A stretch of 64,000 nucleotides of DNA from Taudactylus pleione (Eukaryota > Chordata > Amphibia > Anura > Myobatrachidae): assembly GCA_031769625.1 (NCBI GenBank), contig JAUIMM010000888.1, positions 124,001 to 188,000 of the forward strand, read 5' to 3'. The translations under genes and the position numbers were made by a program. A model generated the notes under the pieces. It ran no database searches, was not told where the DNA came from, and saw only the letters and a list, made by a program, of their open reading frames with translations. Below, in pieces: positions 1 through 9,648 of this stretch. The stretch's first letter is position 1; every line of letters begins with the position of its first letter.

Positions 1-461
1 ACCTAACATGATATGTCTACTAGCTTATGCTCCTTAAATATCGTATACATTACATTTCACAACATCAGTATTCGCTAATAAAACCTCTAATATTAAGCTT
101 AATGCTTGGGAACCTTTTATAAGTGATTGCATGTGTGGGAGTGAGAATATTGTGTACTTTCGCTAGTATGCGTGGTGCATCTGTGTTTTGTGCTTGATAA
201 ACAGCACAACTGTGCGTTGTGCGTCTTGTATATTTTATATGTATTATTTAATGTGCGTATAGGTTTTGATAGGACTTTCAACAATATGCGGTAGCAAAGC
301 AGGTGCACAACGCTAATAATCAAATATAGCATCGTACACAATGGTTTCGTGCTGACGACGCAAGATGGCGTTGTCAGAGGCGACACAAAATGACGTCGCC
401 AGATATAATTTAAGATTTGGTCTCAGCCAATAATCCGACTTCGACAATTATATAGACAAAT
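1..461. other. AT-rich sequence, nothing recognised
   Basis: I see no coding signature, terminal inverted repeat or tandem repeat here. The one open frame, on the minus strand at about 117-386, is short, low in complexity and resembles nothing known to me. Confidence 0.5.
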
Positions 462-540
462 ACTGACTATGCGAGTGTCGATCAGACTATATGAATGTAT
501 ACTGGCTGTGTGGGTGTGTATCAGACTATATAGATGGGTA
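462..540. repeat. 39-bp minisatellite, left fragment (about 2 units)
   Basis: About two copies of a roughly 39-bp unit beginning ACTGGCTGTGTGGGTG and containing ATCAGACTATAT. The same unit resumes at 4245-4401, so one array appears to have been split by the insertions between the two blocks. Confidence 0.75.
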
Positions 541-1184
541 TGTAGTCAGGAAGTCGGTGGTCGAAATGCCAACAGCCGGCTTCCCGACTGTGAAATCCCG
601 GCATGGGACTAATGATAGGCATCTAAATACCGACGCCTATCATCAGCCCCACGCCGAAATCCCAATGCCCTGAATACCGAACGTAGTTAAGCCGGGTGAC
701 GGGACCTGTTAGCTGCGCAGGGGGGAGGGGTAAGGTTTAGGTTCTCATGGGGGGACTTAGGATTATGCTAGGGGAAGAGGGGGTTAGGGTCAGGCACCCC
801 CGGGGGGGAGTTTAGGGTCAGGCACTGGGGGGGAGGTTAGGGTTAGGCACCCCTAAGGGAGGGTTAGGGCGGGCAGAGGGGAGAGGTTGGATACTTACCA
901 GGCACCATCGGGATCTTCATCTCCTGGACTTCCGGCATTGGTATTTCATCTGCCGGGAGGGTTAGGTTTAGGGAGAGGGGAGAGTGGGTTAGGTTTAGGC
1001 ACCCCTGGGGGGAGGTTAGGGTTAGGCACTAGGGGGAGGTTAGGGTTAATCACCATTAAGGGAGGGTTAGAGCGGGGAGAGGGGAGGGTTAGGATACTTA
1101 CCAGGCACCATCGGGATCTTCATCTGCCGGACTTCCAGCGTCGGTATTTCATCTGCTGGGCTTAGGTCCGGCGGTATGTCATAC
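541..1184. mobile_element. MITE-like repeat with TTAGGG-like interior
   Basis: The interior is a degenerate G-rich array of GGGTTAGGGTTAGGCACCCC-type units (about 720-1090). It is flanked by sequence with CCGGCTTCCCGACTG on the left and GGCGGTATGTCATACTG on the right. The right flank aligns with the start of the copy at 21190. Relatives with the same interior occur at 21190-21720, 37007-37200 and 57800-58040. The element sits inside the 39-bp minisatellite. Exact ends are uncertain. Confidence 0.55.
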
Positions 1185-1198
1185 TGATTCCTATAGAT

Positions 1199-2046
1199 TA
1201 ACACAATAAACCAAATATCTGCTCCAATAAAATAGGTTGAAAGAGATTCCAAAGGATTGATACAAGCAGATCACCACAAAGACAAGGATTACAGTATAAA
1301 AAATAATAATTTTTAATATAATAAATACAATTTGACCCGTCAACATGGAAACAAATAAAAATAATCACATACAATTGGCAATATCAATATTTATAGGCTG
1401 AATAGCGAATGGATTACTAATTAATACCAAAGTTAATATCACAATTGTTAATAATACTGATAATAATCAGAAAAAATCTGAAAAAATCGCTGGAGGAAGT
1501 GGATCCCAAAAACATTTAAAATCAAAAATGTTGATCCATAATGTCCACATCTATATTAAATGGTCTTCAATCTCACCAGGTAAGATAAGCTGTTTGTTAC
1601 AAAGTCACAAATTGCCTGTATCCTCACTCGTAGTAAGCATGTCACATGCGTAACTTACAAATCATGCTCAAGCAGATAGAAAGCTGAAAGCGGCGGAGGA
1701 GGCTCCGAAGAGACAGGGCATAAGCGGCTCCTTACTATTCAGGTGTTGTTAGTATCAATCTGGCCGCATCTCAATCCTGCCTCGACTCCTGGCTGCGGGC
1801 TGCTGTCCAGCGGGACTGCGAATCTAACGTGCCGGTGAGAGGATGATAGGATCAAATATTAGATGCAGATACAGAGTTCAAATGGGTCCGAAAAAGAGTC
1901 CCGGACGCGTTTTGCTCCGCAAATCTGGGGCTTTTTCAAAAAGTGAATAACACTCCACATGGACCTCTTTTTAAATGCAAGCTACTCAATTTCATTGGTG
2001 TGTCAATCAAGACAATTGTTAACACCTGTATACGATCCACCTCCTG
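1199..2046. repeat. Left inverted arm of Penelope-like copy 1
   Basis: Reads as the reverse complement of 3235-4056 with modest divergence and small indels. The outer end is TTAACACAATAAA and the inner end is near CCACCTCCTG. Confidence 0.85.
1900..1952 (-). ncRNA. Degenerate hammerhead-like motif in the left arm
   Basis: Reverse complement of the right-arm motif at 3340-3383. On the minus strand it reads GAAAAAGCCCCAGATTTGCG and then GCAAAACGCGTC. The expected GAAA has become AAAA. It is unlikely to be active. Confidence 0.35.
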
Positions 2047-2389
2047 TTTTGATTAAATTAATTTTATTGATGTTCCAAGGAATATATGTGTATGTATATA
2101 TGTTATACAATATTGTGGTGATAGTGGAGTAGACATACAGAGTAATCTTATTAAGATGTGTTAATGTTTATTTACGTTTTTGCAGTGTTTTTTATTTAAG
2201 CCGTATTAGTAGCATTATACCAACATTTTTATATATTTCTTAGGTTGAGAGATATATAATATTAGACCTGTGGGTTGGGGTAATACAACCATTATGAGAT
2301 CTATATATATATGTATATGAATAACATTTAGAGTTCATTTAATAGTTGATGGGCATATTTATTTACCTTTAGAGATAGGTCAAGAGCAA

Positions 2390-2470
2390 TGGTGTAAAGG
2401 TAGAGAAATGGTTTGGGATACACTAGGTCATGGGTTTGAGACACACTGAACCCATGACAAGGATTTACAT
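2390..2470 (+). mobile_element. Possible tRNA-derived SINE fragment
   Basis: TGGTGTAAAGGTAGAG resembles a pol III A box. About 45 bp later GGGTTTGAGACAC resembles a B box. Both are imperfect and no tail is clear. It lies in the spacer of the Penelope-like insertion. Confidence 0.25.
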
Positions 2471-2584
2471 TTAATTGTTATTTTTTTATATTTATATTAA
2501 TTTTATTGATGTTCTAAGTGATTTAGGTATTTGTATTAAAGATAGGAAATTATTTAATTTTTAACATATATATTTGCAATCTAT

Positions 2585-3133
2585 GGGCCTGATTCAGACC
2601 CACTCGCGAGCGGCTGTCCGCTCGCAAGTGGGTCGATGTTATGCACTGAGCATGCGCACGACGGAGGGAGCTCCGTCGTGCGCATGCACCAGACGCGACG
2701 AGCGAAGGAAAGTCCTTCGCTCGTTGTGTACGATCAAAGGGGGCGTGCTGTCAATGTTGATTGACAGCACGCCCCCTTTGGTGGGCGTGCCGGGGGCGTG
2801 CCTCCCTGACGGGGGCGTTCCCACGGGAACGCCTCCCGTCAGAAGCCGGCCCACTGACATCACTAGTGATGTCAGTGGGAGTGATTTTGGCTCTGATAGA
2901 GCCAAAATCACTCCGGAGCTTGCGGTTGAAAACCTCAACCGCAGGCTCCGGCTCGCAATTTCGATGGTCGCGATGGTCTCGACCATCGCGGCCATCACAA
3001 AGCACGCTCGTATAGCCTGTGGGTGGTGACCCACAGCTATACAAGCGTCCAGGAGGACGCTCCATGAAAATGGAGCCCGGCCCTCATTCAGAGCGTGCGC
3101 TCTGCTCAGAGCGTACGGCTCTGAATGAGGGCC
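2585..3133 (+). mobile_element. Group A hairpin-chain MITE, full length, 549 bp
   Basis: The ends are GGGCCTGATTCAGA and CTCTGAATGAGGGCC, flanked by TAT on both sides. The interior is an almost unbroken row of palindromes: 2598-2633, 2650-2687, 2698-2724, 2736-2779, 2808-2840, 2850-2879 (a perfect 30-bp palindrome), 2880-2912, 2915-2949, 2963-2996, 3005-3047, 3059-3076 and 3080-3133. The last hairpin repeats the terminal sequence internally, forming a small foldback of 54 bp. It inserted in the loop between the Penelope-like arms. Open frames occur on both strands because of the symmetry and are not taken as genes. No transposase is present. The superfamily is open: ends and size suggest PIF/Harbinger, but the TSDs across the window are not the usual TWA. 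Confidence 0.9.
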
Positions 3134-3234
3134 TATATTTTGTATTTTTTGTAGATTTTTATATATAGAGATAATTTATATAATTCACAAGTTTGAGACT
3201 ATATAGGAACTCTACATTCGCTGGGGGAGGTGGA

Positions 3235-4056
3235 CAGGAGGTGGATCATATACAGGTGTTAACAATTGTCTTGATTGATACACCAATGAAATTGAGTAGC
3301 TTGCATATAGAAAGAGGTCCATGTGGAGTATGTTATTCACGCTTTGAAAAAGCCCCAGATTTGCGGAGCGAAACGCGTCAGTGGACTTATTTTTGGACCC
3401 ATTTGAACTCTGTATCTGCATCTAATATTTGATCCTATGATCCTCTCACCGGCACGTGAGATTCGCAGTCCCGCTGGACAGCAGCCAGCAACCAGGAGTC
3501 GAGGCAGGATTGAGACGTGGCCAGATTGATACTAACAATACCTGAATAGTAAGGAGCCACTTATACCCTGTCTCTCTGGAGCCTCTTCCGCCGCTTACAG
3601 CTTTCTATCTGCTTGAGCATGATTTGTAAGTTACGCATATGACATGCTTACTAAGAGTGAGGATACAGGCAATTTGTGACTTTGTAACAAACAGCTTATC
3701 TTACCTGGTGAGATTGAAGACCATTTAATATAGATGTGGACATTATGGATCAACATTTTTGATTTTAAATATTTTTGGGATCCACTTCCTCCAGCGATTT
3801 TTTCAGATTTTTTCTGATTATTATCAGTATTATTAACAATTGTGATATTAACTTTGGTATTACTTAGTAATCCATTCGCTATTCAGCCTATAAATATCGA
3901 TATTGCCAATTTGACCAGTCAAATTGTATTTATTATATTAAAAATTATTATTTTTTACACTGCAATCCTTGTCTTTGTGGTGATCTGCTTGTATCAATCC
4001 TTTGGAATCTCTTTCAACCTATTTTATTAGCGCAGATATTTAGTTTATTGTGTTAA
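3235..4056. repeat. Right inverted arm of Penelope-like copy 1
   Basis: Complementary to 1199-2046. It runs from CAGGAGGTGGATC at the inner end to TTTATTGTGTTAA at the outer end. A one-sided tail with the small hairpin CACCTGGTTGCCAGGTG follows to 4233. Confidence 0.85.
3340..3383 (+). ncRNA. Degenerate hammerhead-ribozyme-like motif
   Basis: The order of parts matches a type I hammerhead. There is a core-like TTGAAAA at 3344-3350, where the consensus is CUGANGA. Stem II is GCCCC (3352-3356) with GGAGC (3365-3369), one mismatch. GAAA follows at 3370-3373, then CGCGTC, with the predicted cut after C3379. Stem I can form between CGCT (3340-3343) and AGTG (3380-3383) with one wobble pair. Core positions C3 and G8 are changed, so activity is doubtful. 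Confidence 0.4.
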
Positions 4057-4244
4057 TTTTTGATACACCTGGTTGCCAGGTGTATTTTAGTGTGCTGCCA
4101 CAGACACATTGTTTTTATCTGCTGCTTGAATTAGAAAGATTATTCTTGATGACCGATATTCATTAGTCAATAATATTACATGTTATTTGTTTTTTATTAT
4201 TTTTTAATTAGCGCTAAGATTCTGATCGTTGGTTGATTCCTATA

Positions 4245-4401
4245 GATGTATACTGGTTATGTAAGTGTGGATTAGACTATATGAATGTATACTAGCTGTG
4301 TGGGTCCGTATCAGACTATATAGATATATATTGGCTATGTGAGTGTGGATCAGACTATATGGATATATACTGGCTGTGTGGGTATGCATCAGACTATATG
4401 G
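4245..4401. repeat. 39-bp minisatellite, right fragment (about 4 units)
   Basis: About four units alternating ACTGGCTATGTGAGTG and ACTGGCTGTGTGGGTA types, each followed by ATCAGACTATAT. Continuation of the block at 462-540. Confidence 0.8.
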
Positions 4402-4544
4402 ACTGTAGAGTTCTCTAGATTGATGACTGTGCACTCAGTTGACTATGTCTCATTCCTGCGCTACTTGGTAGTCCATTGCCTGCACTCTTCTCACTTACTT
4501 CTCACTGGCACTGGAGCGTTCCTTGGTGTGATGACCATAATATT

Positions 4545-5590
4545 CCCATTAGCTATAACATTAAAACCACCTGCCTAATATTGTGCAGGTCCCCCTTTTG
4601 CTTACAAAACTGTTCTGTCCCCCTGAGGTATGGACTACACGAGATCTCTGAGGGTGTCCTGTGGTATGTGGCACCAAGATGTTCGCAGCAGATCCTACTA
4701 GTTGCGAGGTGGTGCCTCCATGGCTTGGACTAGTTTTTCCAGCACATCACACAGATGATCAGATTGAGATCTGGGCAATTAGGAGGCCAAGTCAACACCT
4801 TGAACTCTCTTCCATGTTCCTCAAGCCATTCCAGTGGGGCTGGGTGCATTATCCTGCTGAATGAGGTCGCTGCTATCAGGGAATACTTTGCCTTGAAGGG
4901 GTGTACTTTGTCTGCAACAATGTTTAGGTAGGTGGTACATATCATAGTAACATCCACATGACTGGCAGGACCGAAAGTTTCCCAGCAGAACAGTGACCAG
5001 AGAATCAAACTGCCCCCATCGGCTTGCCTTCTTCCCATAGAGCATCCTGGTGAGATCTTTAATGATGCGCACACACCTGGGCTGTCCACATGAAGTAAAA
5101 GAATATGGCAGTGGTCAGGGGTCAGCATGGGTACTCTGACTGCTCTGCAGACCCATACACTGCAATCTGCGATGCGCTGTGTGTTCTGACACCTTTCTAT
5201 CTTAGCCAGCATTAACAATTTCAGCAATTTCTGCTACAGTAGCTCTCATGTGGGATTGGAATAGAGAGGCTAGTCTTTGGCTACCCACAGGCATTACTGA
5301 GATTTGGGCGCCCATGAGCCTAGCTCCGGTTCACCGGTTGTCCTTCCTTGCATCACTTTTGGTAAGTACTAACCACTGCATAACAGAAACACCCCACAAG
5401 AACTACCATTTTGGAGATGCTCTGACCCAGTCATCGCCATCACAATTTCGTCCTTGTCAAAGTGGCTTACATCCTTACGCTTGTCTAGTTTTCCTGCTGC
5501 CAACACATTAACCAAGAACCGAGTGTTCACTTGCTGCCTAATATATCCCTCTTCTTGACAGGTGCCATTATAACAAGATAATCTATCTTA
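4545..5590 (-). mobile_element. Degenerate Tc1-like DNA transposon
   Basis: The nucleotide sequence is that of a Tc1/mariner element common in fish and frogs, recognised from its antisense strand. It begins near GCTATAACATTAAAACCACC and ends after GGTGCCATTATAACAAG. Both ends are eroded, so the boundaries are approximate and no TA duplication can be fixed. The transposase runs on the minus strand and is broken. Confidence 0.8.
4730..5520 (-). pseudogene. Tc1-like transposase, frameshifted remnant
   Basis: The catalytic region of a DDE transposase is readable in pieces in two frames. The frame ending at 4730 shows GRRQADGGS, then CWETFGPASHVDVT, and near its C-terminus FKVLTWPPNCPDLNLI. The last matches the usual WPPNSPDLNPIE block. 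A second frame (about 4821-5072) supplies the middle block VFPDSSDLIQQDNAP, where the family has QQDNAP with the second catalytic aspartate. At least one frameshift therefore separates them. The N-terminal helix-turn-helix part (5230-5520) is full of stops. The WPPN block has lost the final E (NPIE to NLII). No function is expected. Confidence 0.85.
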
Positions 5591-6204
5591 TCCACCCTAC
5601 GGCTCTGTAGGACATTCTACTCTAGTCATCAGTGGAAATTTGCATTCTGTTACTCAGCCGTGGTTTGCTTATTTTGACTTTTAAATGAATGTGCGGAGAT
5701 CAGATCATGGATCGTGAACTTCCGCCCACTGTTGTCGATGCGCTGATGATGTTTTTCCCTCTGCGTTTCATGATGACATCACTCAGGACACCATTCTTCA
5801 TTAAAAAAGTACAAGGCTGTCTTGGTCACTGATACTTCTGTTGTACATGAGCCAACAATCACCCCCCCCCCATTTTATAGTTACTGAGGTCTACTCCTTG
5901 CAGCCTAGAATAAGGAAACTATAGTCAACTAGAGCAGTCCATCATTTATATAAATGATATACTGTAGATTACCCTGACCATATGGAGATGTTGATTAATG
6001 CATAGGCCATATATGTGTAGAAGTCATTGCTTCCAATATACTTTGTGTACTGTATCTCATTTACCCAGGTGTTTCCATTTCTTGTCTATTGCCTGTATTA
6101 GCATGGAGGTGCCTCTTTAACTTAGTAATAATTGACAGATGATGTATACTATGTCTAAACATGACATATTCTGAGCATATAGTCTCAGTGGACATCTGTC
6201 TTTG
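5591..6204. other. Unassigned sequence
   Basis: No tandem repeat, terminal inverted repeat or coding signature recognised, apart from a short C run near 5863. Confidence 0.4.
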
Positions 6205-7531
6205 AGGGGCATATTTATTAAACAATATTTGCAGGATATCCCCCAAATACATGTCTTTTAGGGGGCTATCTGCAAATATTATGGATCCCCAGGATTTAAC
6301 ATGGTGGGACTGCAGCAGATACTGTATCTCCAATACAGCTTAGCTGGGCCAGTTTGGGGGGGTCCTGCACTCTGGATTTGAACCCTAGTATGTTAGGGAC
6401 CTAACCTAAAGAGGTTACCTGGATATGTTGGGTAGGCCCTTAACCTTGGCCATGATTATGATAAAAACCTCTACTGATTCCAAAATTTTATTGCATTTAC
6501 ATATTACCAGTAATTTGGAGTTGTGCACCTGAGATTTGTCAGTTTTTGTGCCTGCAATTAGTCTCATCAGGTAGCACCTCCCATTATATATATATTACAG
6601 GGTGTGCAGTCCAGGAATCTTTCTCATATACTCCATTTAATGTGCTTTACTGCACTTCTGAGGGAAAGGAGATGCCCTCAGTCTGGATTAGCACCCTTCC
6701 TTATTGGTTTAAAAGCATGGAGTTTGGTAATATATATGCCCACTGGTATTAGGCACATTCTAGGTAAGTCCTACAAGTTATATACTGTAGTGCAACTTTG
6801 GTTCATTTTTGGGGCGTGGGTCCCCCTGGATTGCATTGGTTGATCTGTTTCCGGGCACCGCATTATAACACATTTTTCTTTTATAACACATTTTAACCCT
6901 TCACTGTTTGTTTAATATACATGTACTTCACTTTTTTATTTTCATTCTTTATATGTAGCTGTAGCTGCTCTTAACTATCTCTTTACACTGCACTTTTCTC
7001 ACTATGGCGGTGCCCTGGGGCAGCTTAGCTGGGAAGGTTTGGGGGGGTCTTGCTCTCTGGATTTGAACCCTAGTATGTTAGGGACCTACCCTAGAAAGGT
7101 TACCTGGATATGGTGGGTAGGCCCATAACCTTGGCCATGATTATGCTAAAAACCTCTATTGATTGCAAAATTTTATTGCATTTATATATTATCAATAATT
7201 TGGAGTTGTGCACCTGAGATTTGTCTGTTTCTGTATCTCCAATACAGTACCTGCTGCAGTCCCTCTATTTACCATGGTAACAGCAACCCCCCATAGGATT
7301 CTATCGGGGCTGCTATGCACAGTAGTCGGGTTTACGAAGATCCGCGCACCAGATGCCGAACCAAGTTGCTTCCAGCTCTTCGCTGGGATTGACTTTTATT
7401 GGAGCCCATCCCCTGGCAAGGGTCTTTTGCTAAATTTGTGTGTAAATATTAATTTTCAAGTTGTGAATTACATCTTCATTGCTTTTTATTTCATTCACAT
7501 TAAAAATGTAGGTTATGATAAATATGCCCCT
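6205..7531. mobile_element. Foldback MITE with AGGGGCATATTTAT ends, interrupted
   Basis: The outer ends AGGGGCATATTTATTAAAC and TTATGATAAATATGCCCCT are inverted. Near the middle, GGGACTGCAGCAGATACTG on the left and CAGTACCTGCTGCAGTCCC on the right form the central dyad. They are separated only because another element (6339-7230) inserted between duplicated copies of the dyad tip. Confidence 0.7.
6339..7230. mobile_element. 892-bp insertion with 17-bp TSD and terminal direct repeats
   Basis: Bounded by CTGTATCTCCAATACAG at 6322-6338 and 7231-7247. The insertion starts and ends with direct repeats of about 200 bp (6339-6540 and 7024-7225), both containing GGATTTGAACCCTAGTATG and CACCTGAGATTTGTC. 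A long TSD plus direct terminal copies fits a partial tandem insertion of a Penelope-like element or a retroposon dimer. On the minus strand GGTTCAAATCC matches a pol III B box, so a tRNA-derived SINE is another option. No frame in the unique part is recognisable. Confidence 0.6.
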
Positions 7532-8365
7532 ATATGACCCTATATGAATATGCAATAAACAACCATTACTTGGATCTTTGGCACTTTTTAATTCTGTTAG
7601 TATTGAAACCTGGTGATATTTACTACAGAGTACTTCATGATGAACGTGCCACAGTGCCAAGGAGCAACTATTGTACTCATGATTGGTTTTTCTTCAGTGA
7701 AAGTTTTGATCTGTTATTTAACTTCTATCAAAGTCATCCGACAAACTTTCAGAGCTCAAGGTCTCCTGTGATTAGTGGAGAAGATCACTAATGTCGTTCT
7801 GATGCTTGGTAACTTTCAAAAAGAAAACTCAGCAAAGTGTGGAAGGTAATAGATCGTGAAAACCTAAAGAAGTCTGGCAAGAGTTGGCAGTGAGGGAGGC
7901 AGGGCTGCGGAACGCGTGAGGTCAGTAGTAATGAGCGGCACTTATGAGGAATGCAAATCACACTCCTATTTATGAAACAGTTTCTGCTCGCTGAGCTGGT
8001 TCTCTTTGAGAGCTAGCAAAGAAGACAGGAGCTTAGCTGAGGCAGAAGGTGCAAAGGGCCTAGTTCCGAGATTTACACTAATGCCACGAATTTGCACACT
8101 GCCGTTGTGCAAAAATTTGCAAATGTATTGAGACGCCCACTGGTAGCTTCACAAATCCAGGCAACTGTGTAAAAAGATGCAGCATTCATCTCCCAATGAT
8201 CAGACTTCCGTGTAGCCCTATTGTCGCGCAGAATGGCCGCTGGAAATGAGACGGCAGAGCCATTTTTACTGCATCTGGGATGAAAGCTGATGCAGAGACA
8301 TACCCCGAAAATGGTTGTGATGTGCCTGCATTTGAGTCACCACCCCCTGTCGTCACCCGCATATA
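7532..8365. other. Unassigned; possible older MITE from about 8057
   Basis: GGGCCTAGTTCCGAG at about 8057 resembles a diverged left end of the GGGCCTGATTCAGAG superfamily. No matching right end was found. The rest shows nothing recognisable. Confidence 0.3.
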
Positions 8366-8821
8366 GGTCCTGATTCAGAGGCGCTCCCTATTTGCGAGGA
8401 CTCGCTCTGAATCAGGGCAGATTTAAAAAAAAAAAAAGACGCCTCCAGGCCGCTCACATAGCTGTGGGTGGCCACCCACAGCTTTTGTGAGCAGCCCGGC
8501 GATGGTCGCGATTATCGTGACCATCGGGCTTGCGACGAGATCCTTGTGGTAGGGTCTCGGCTCCTGCAAGCCCGAGTGAACTTCCTGCTCTAATAGAGCA
8601 GGAAGTTCACTACTGACATCACGCATGATGTCAGTAGGGCCACCCACAAACGGCAGGCGTTCCTTTGGGAACGCCTGGGTTTGTCCAGCCACCCCCCCTC
8701 TCCTCCTACAAAACGGGGTGAGCTGTCGATCAACTCGCTCCGGGGCTCGTGCGTGCGCACTGGCCGACCATCGACCCGCTTGCAAGTGCTATGCGCTCGC
8801 GAGCGGGTCTGAATCAGGCCC
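8366..8821 (-). mobile_element. Group A hairpin-chain MITE, diverged, 456 bp
   Basis: Reverse orientation to the copy at 2585. The ends are GGTCCTGATTCAGAG and GTCTGAATCAGGCCC, with ATA on both sides (8363-8365, 8822-8824). It keeps the hairpin order with different stem sequences, for example GTGAACTTCCTGCTCT pairing with its complement at 8576-8610, and the CTGTGGGTGG hairpin near 8462-8480. At the left end a mini-foldback of about 54 bp (8366-8419) carries an internal copy of the terminal sequence, followed by a run of A. Confidence 0.85.
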
Positions 8822-9049
8822 ATAGTCCACAGTGCAACTCATACGCAGACCACCGATCACACAGGTCTGCGATGAAAAAGCTTTTTAACAAATGTATGTG
8901 ATACTTTTGGGCTTCTGACCACGAAAATGACTCCCGATTTTGCATATCACATCACGTTTTTCTGCAACACGTGTATTTATGAATAAGTTATTTTTTTCAT
9001 ATTCTTTAAAGTAATAAATGTATTCTGCCTACATTTATTATAAAACATT

Positions 9050-9648
9050 GGCCCTCATTCAGAGCCACTCGTAAGCGGCAGCTCGTTCGCTCCGAGCGAT
9101 GTTTGCCAAACTGCGCATGCGTACGGATCGTTATACGCATGCGCGAACCAGTCAGTGCGGCCGAAATTCATGTGCTCGCAAAATAGCGAATACCTGCTAA
9201 TTTGAGTGACAGGATGAGGCGTATGTGGGTGGTAACAGGGGAAGGTGCTTGAAAACGGGGAGTGGAAATCAGAACGCAGGCGTGCTTAAAGGTCAAAACG
9301 GGCATTTTATGGGTGTGCATATTTAAAACAGCAGCGTCAGCGACCACGTCACTTGTTTTTTTTTTAGCCAGAGCTGCTCGCAAAATTGTGGTAGCAAAAA
9401 CCAACCACAAGAATAGCGAGCAGTTCATACCCTGTTCGATGTACTCAATTAATCTAATAAATAGCGGACATGATGTAGGAAGCGAGCAGCCAGGGGGCGT
9501 AGTTTCCCAAAAAACGACCGCAAGTTTTGTTCGCTCGTTCAGACCTAGAGGCGTGAACAGACCGCAAACAGCGAACGGTTCATTTGAATAGCCACCCCTA
9601 TTTTCTGAACGAGCGAGCGCAAATAGCGACCGGCTCTGAATCAGGGCC
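9050..9648 (+). mobile_element. Group C MITE, 599 bp
   Basis: The ends are GGCCCTCATTCAGAG and CTCTGAATCAGGGCC with ATT duplicated on both sides (9047-9049, 9649-9651). The interior has TGAGTGACAGGATGAGG, GTGGGTGGTAACAGGGG and a loose inverted pair, ACTGCTCGC with GCGAGCAGT, around 9373-9427. Five other copies of very similar length lie in this window. Frames of 100-180 codons recur on both strands of these copies but match no transposase motif. Confidence 0.9.

Larger units (their letters stand above)
1199..4233. mobile_element. Penelope-like (inferred) insertion with long inverted arms, copy 1
   Basis: Two long inverted arms (1199-2046 and 3235-4056) surround a spacer, and an extra 177-bp tail follows only the right arm. 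The whole unit is bounded by a 14-bp direct repeat, TGATTCCTATAGAT, at 1185-1198 and 4234-4247. This is a good target-site duplication because the 39-bp minisatellite resumes directly after it. Both arms carry a hammerhead-like motif around GCGAAACGCGTC. Inverted terminal copies, a one-sided tail, variable 10-17 bp TSDs and hammerheads are known features of Penelope-like elements. No reverse transcriptase or GIY-YIG frame is visible, so this is non-autonomous or eroded. Copy 2, at 27491-33533, has the same plan but different sequence. A generic foldback element is the alternative. Confidence 0.6.

Noticed and set aside
2574..3065. Overlapping frames of 84-151 codons on both strands of the group A MITE
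   Set aside because: They arise from palindromic GC-rich sequence, recur in every copy in several frames, and have no protein motif.
6340..7228. LTR retrotransposon with 200-bp LTRs
   Set aside because: The direct repeats lack TG...CA ends, no primer-binding site or gag/pol is visible, and the 17-bp duplication is too long for LTR integration (4-6 bp).
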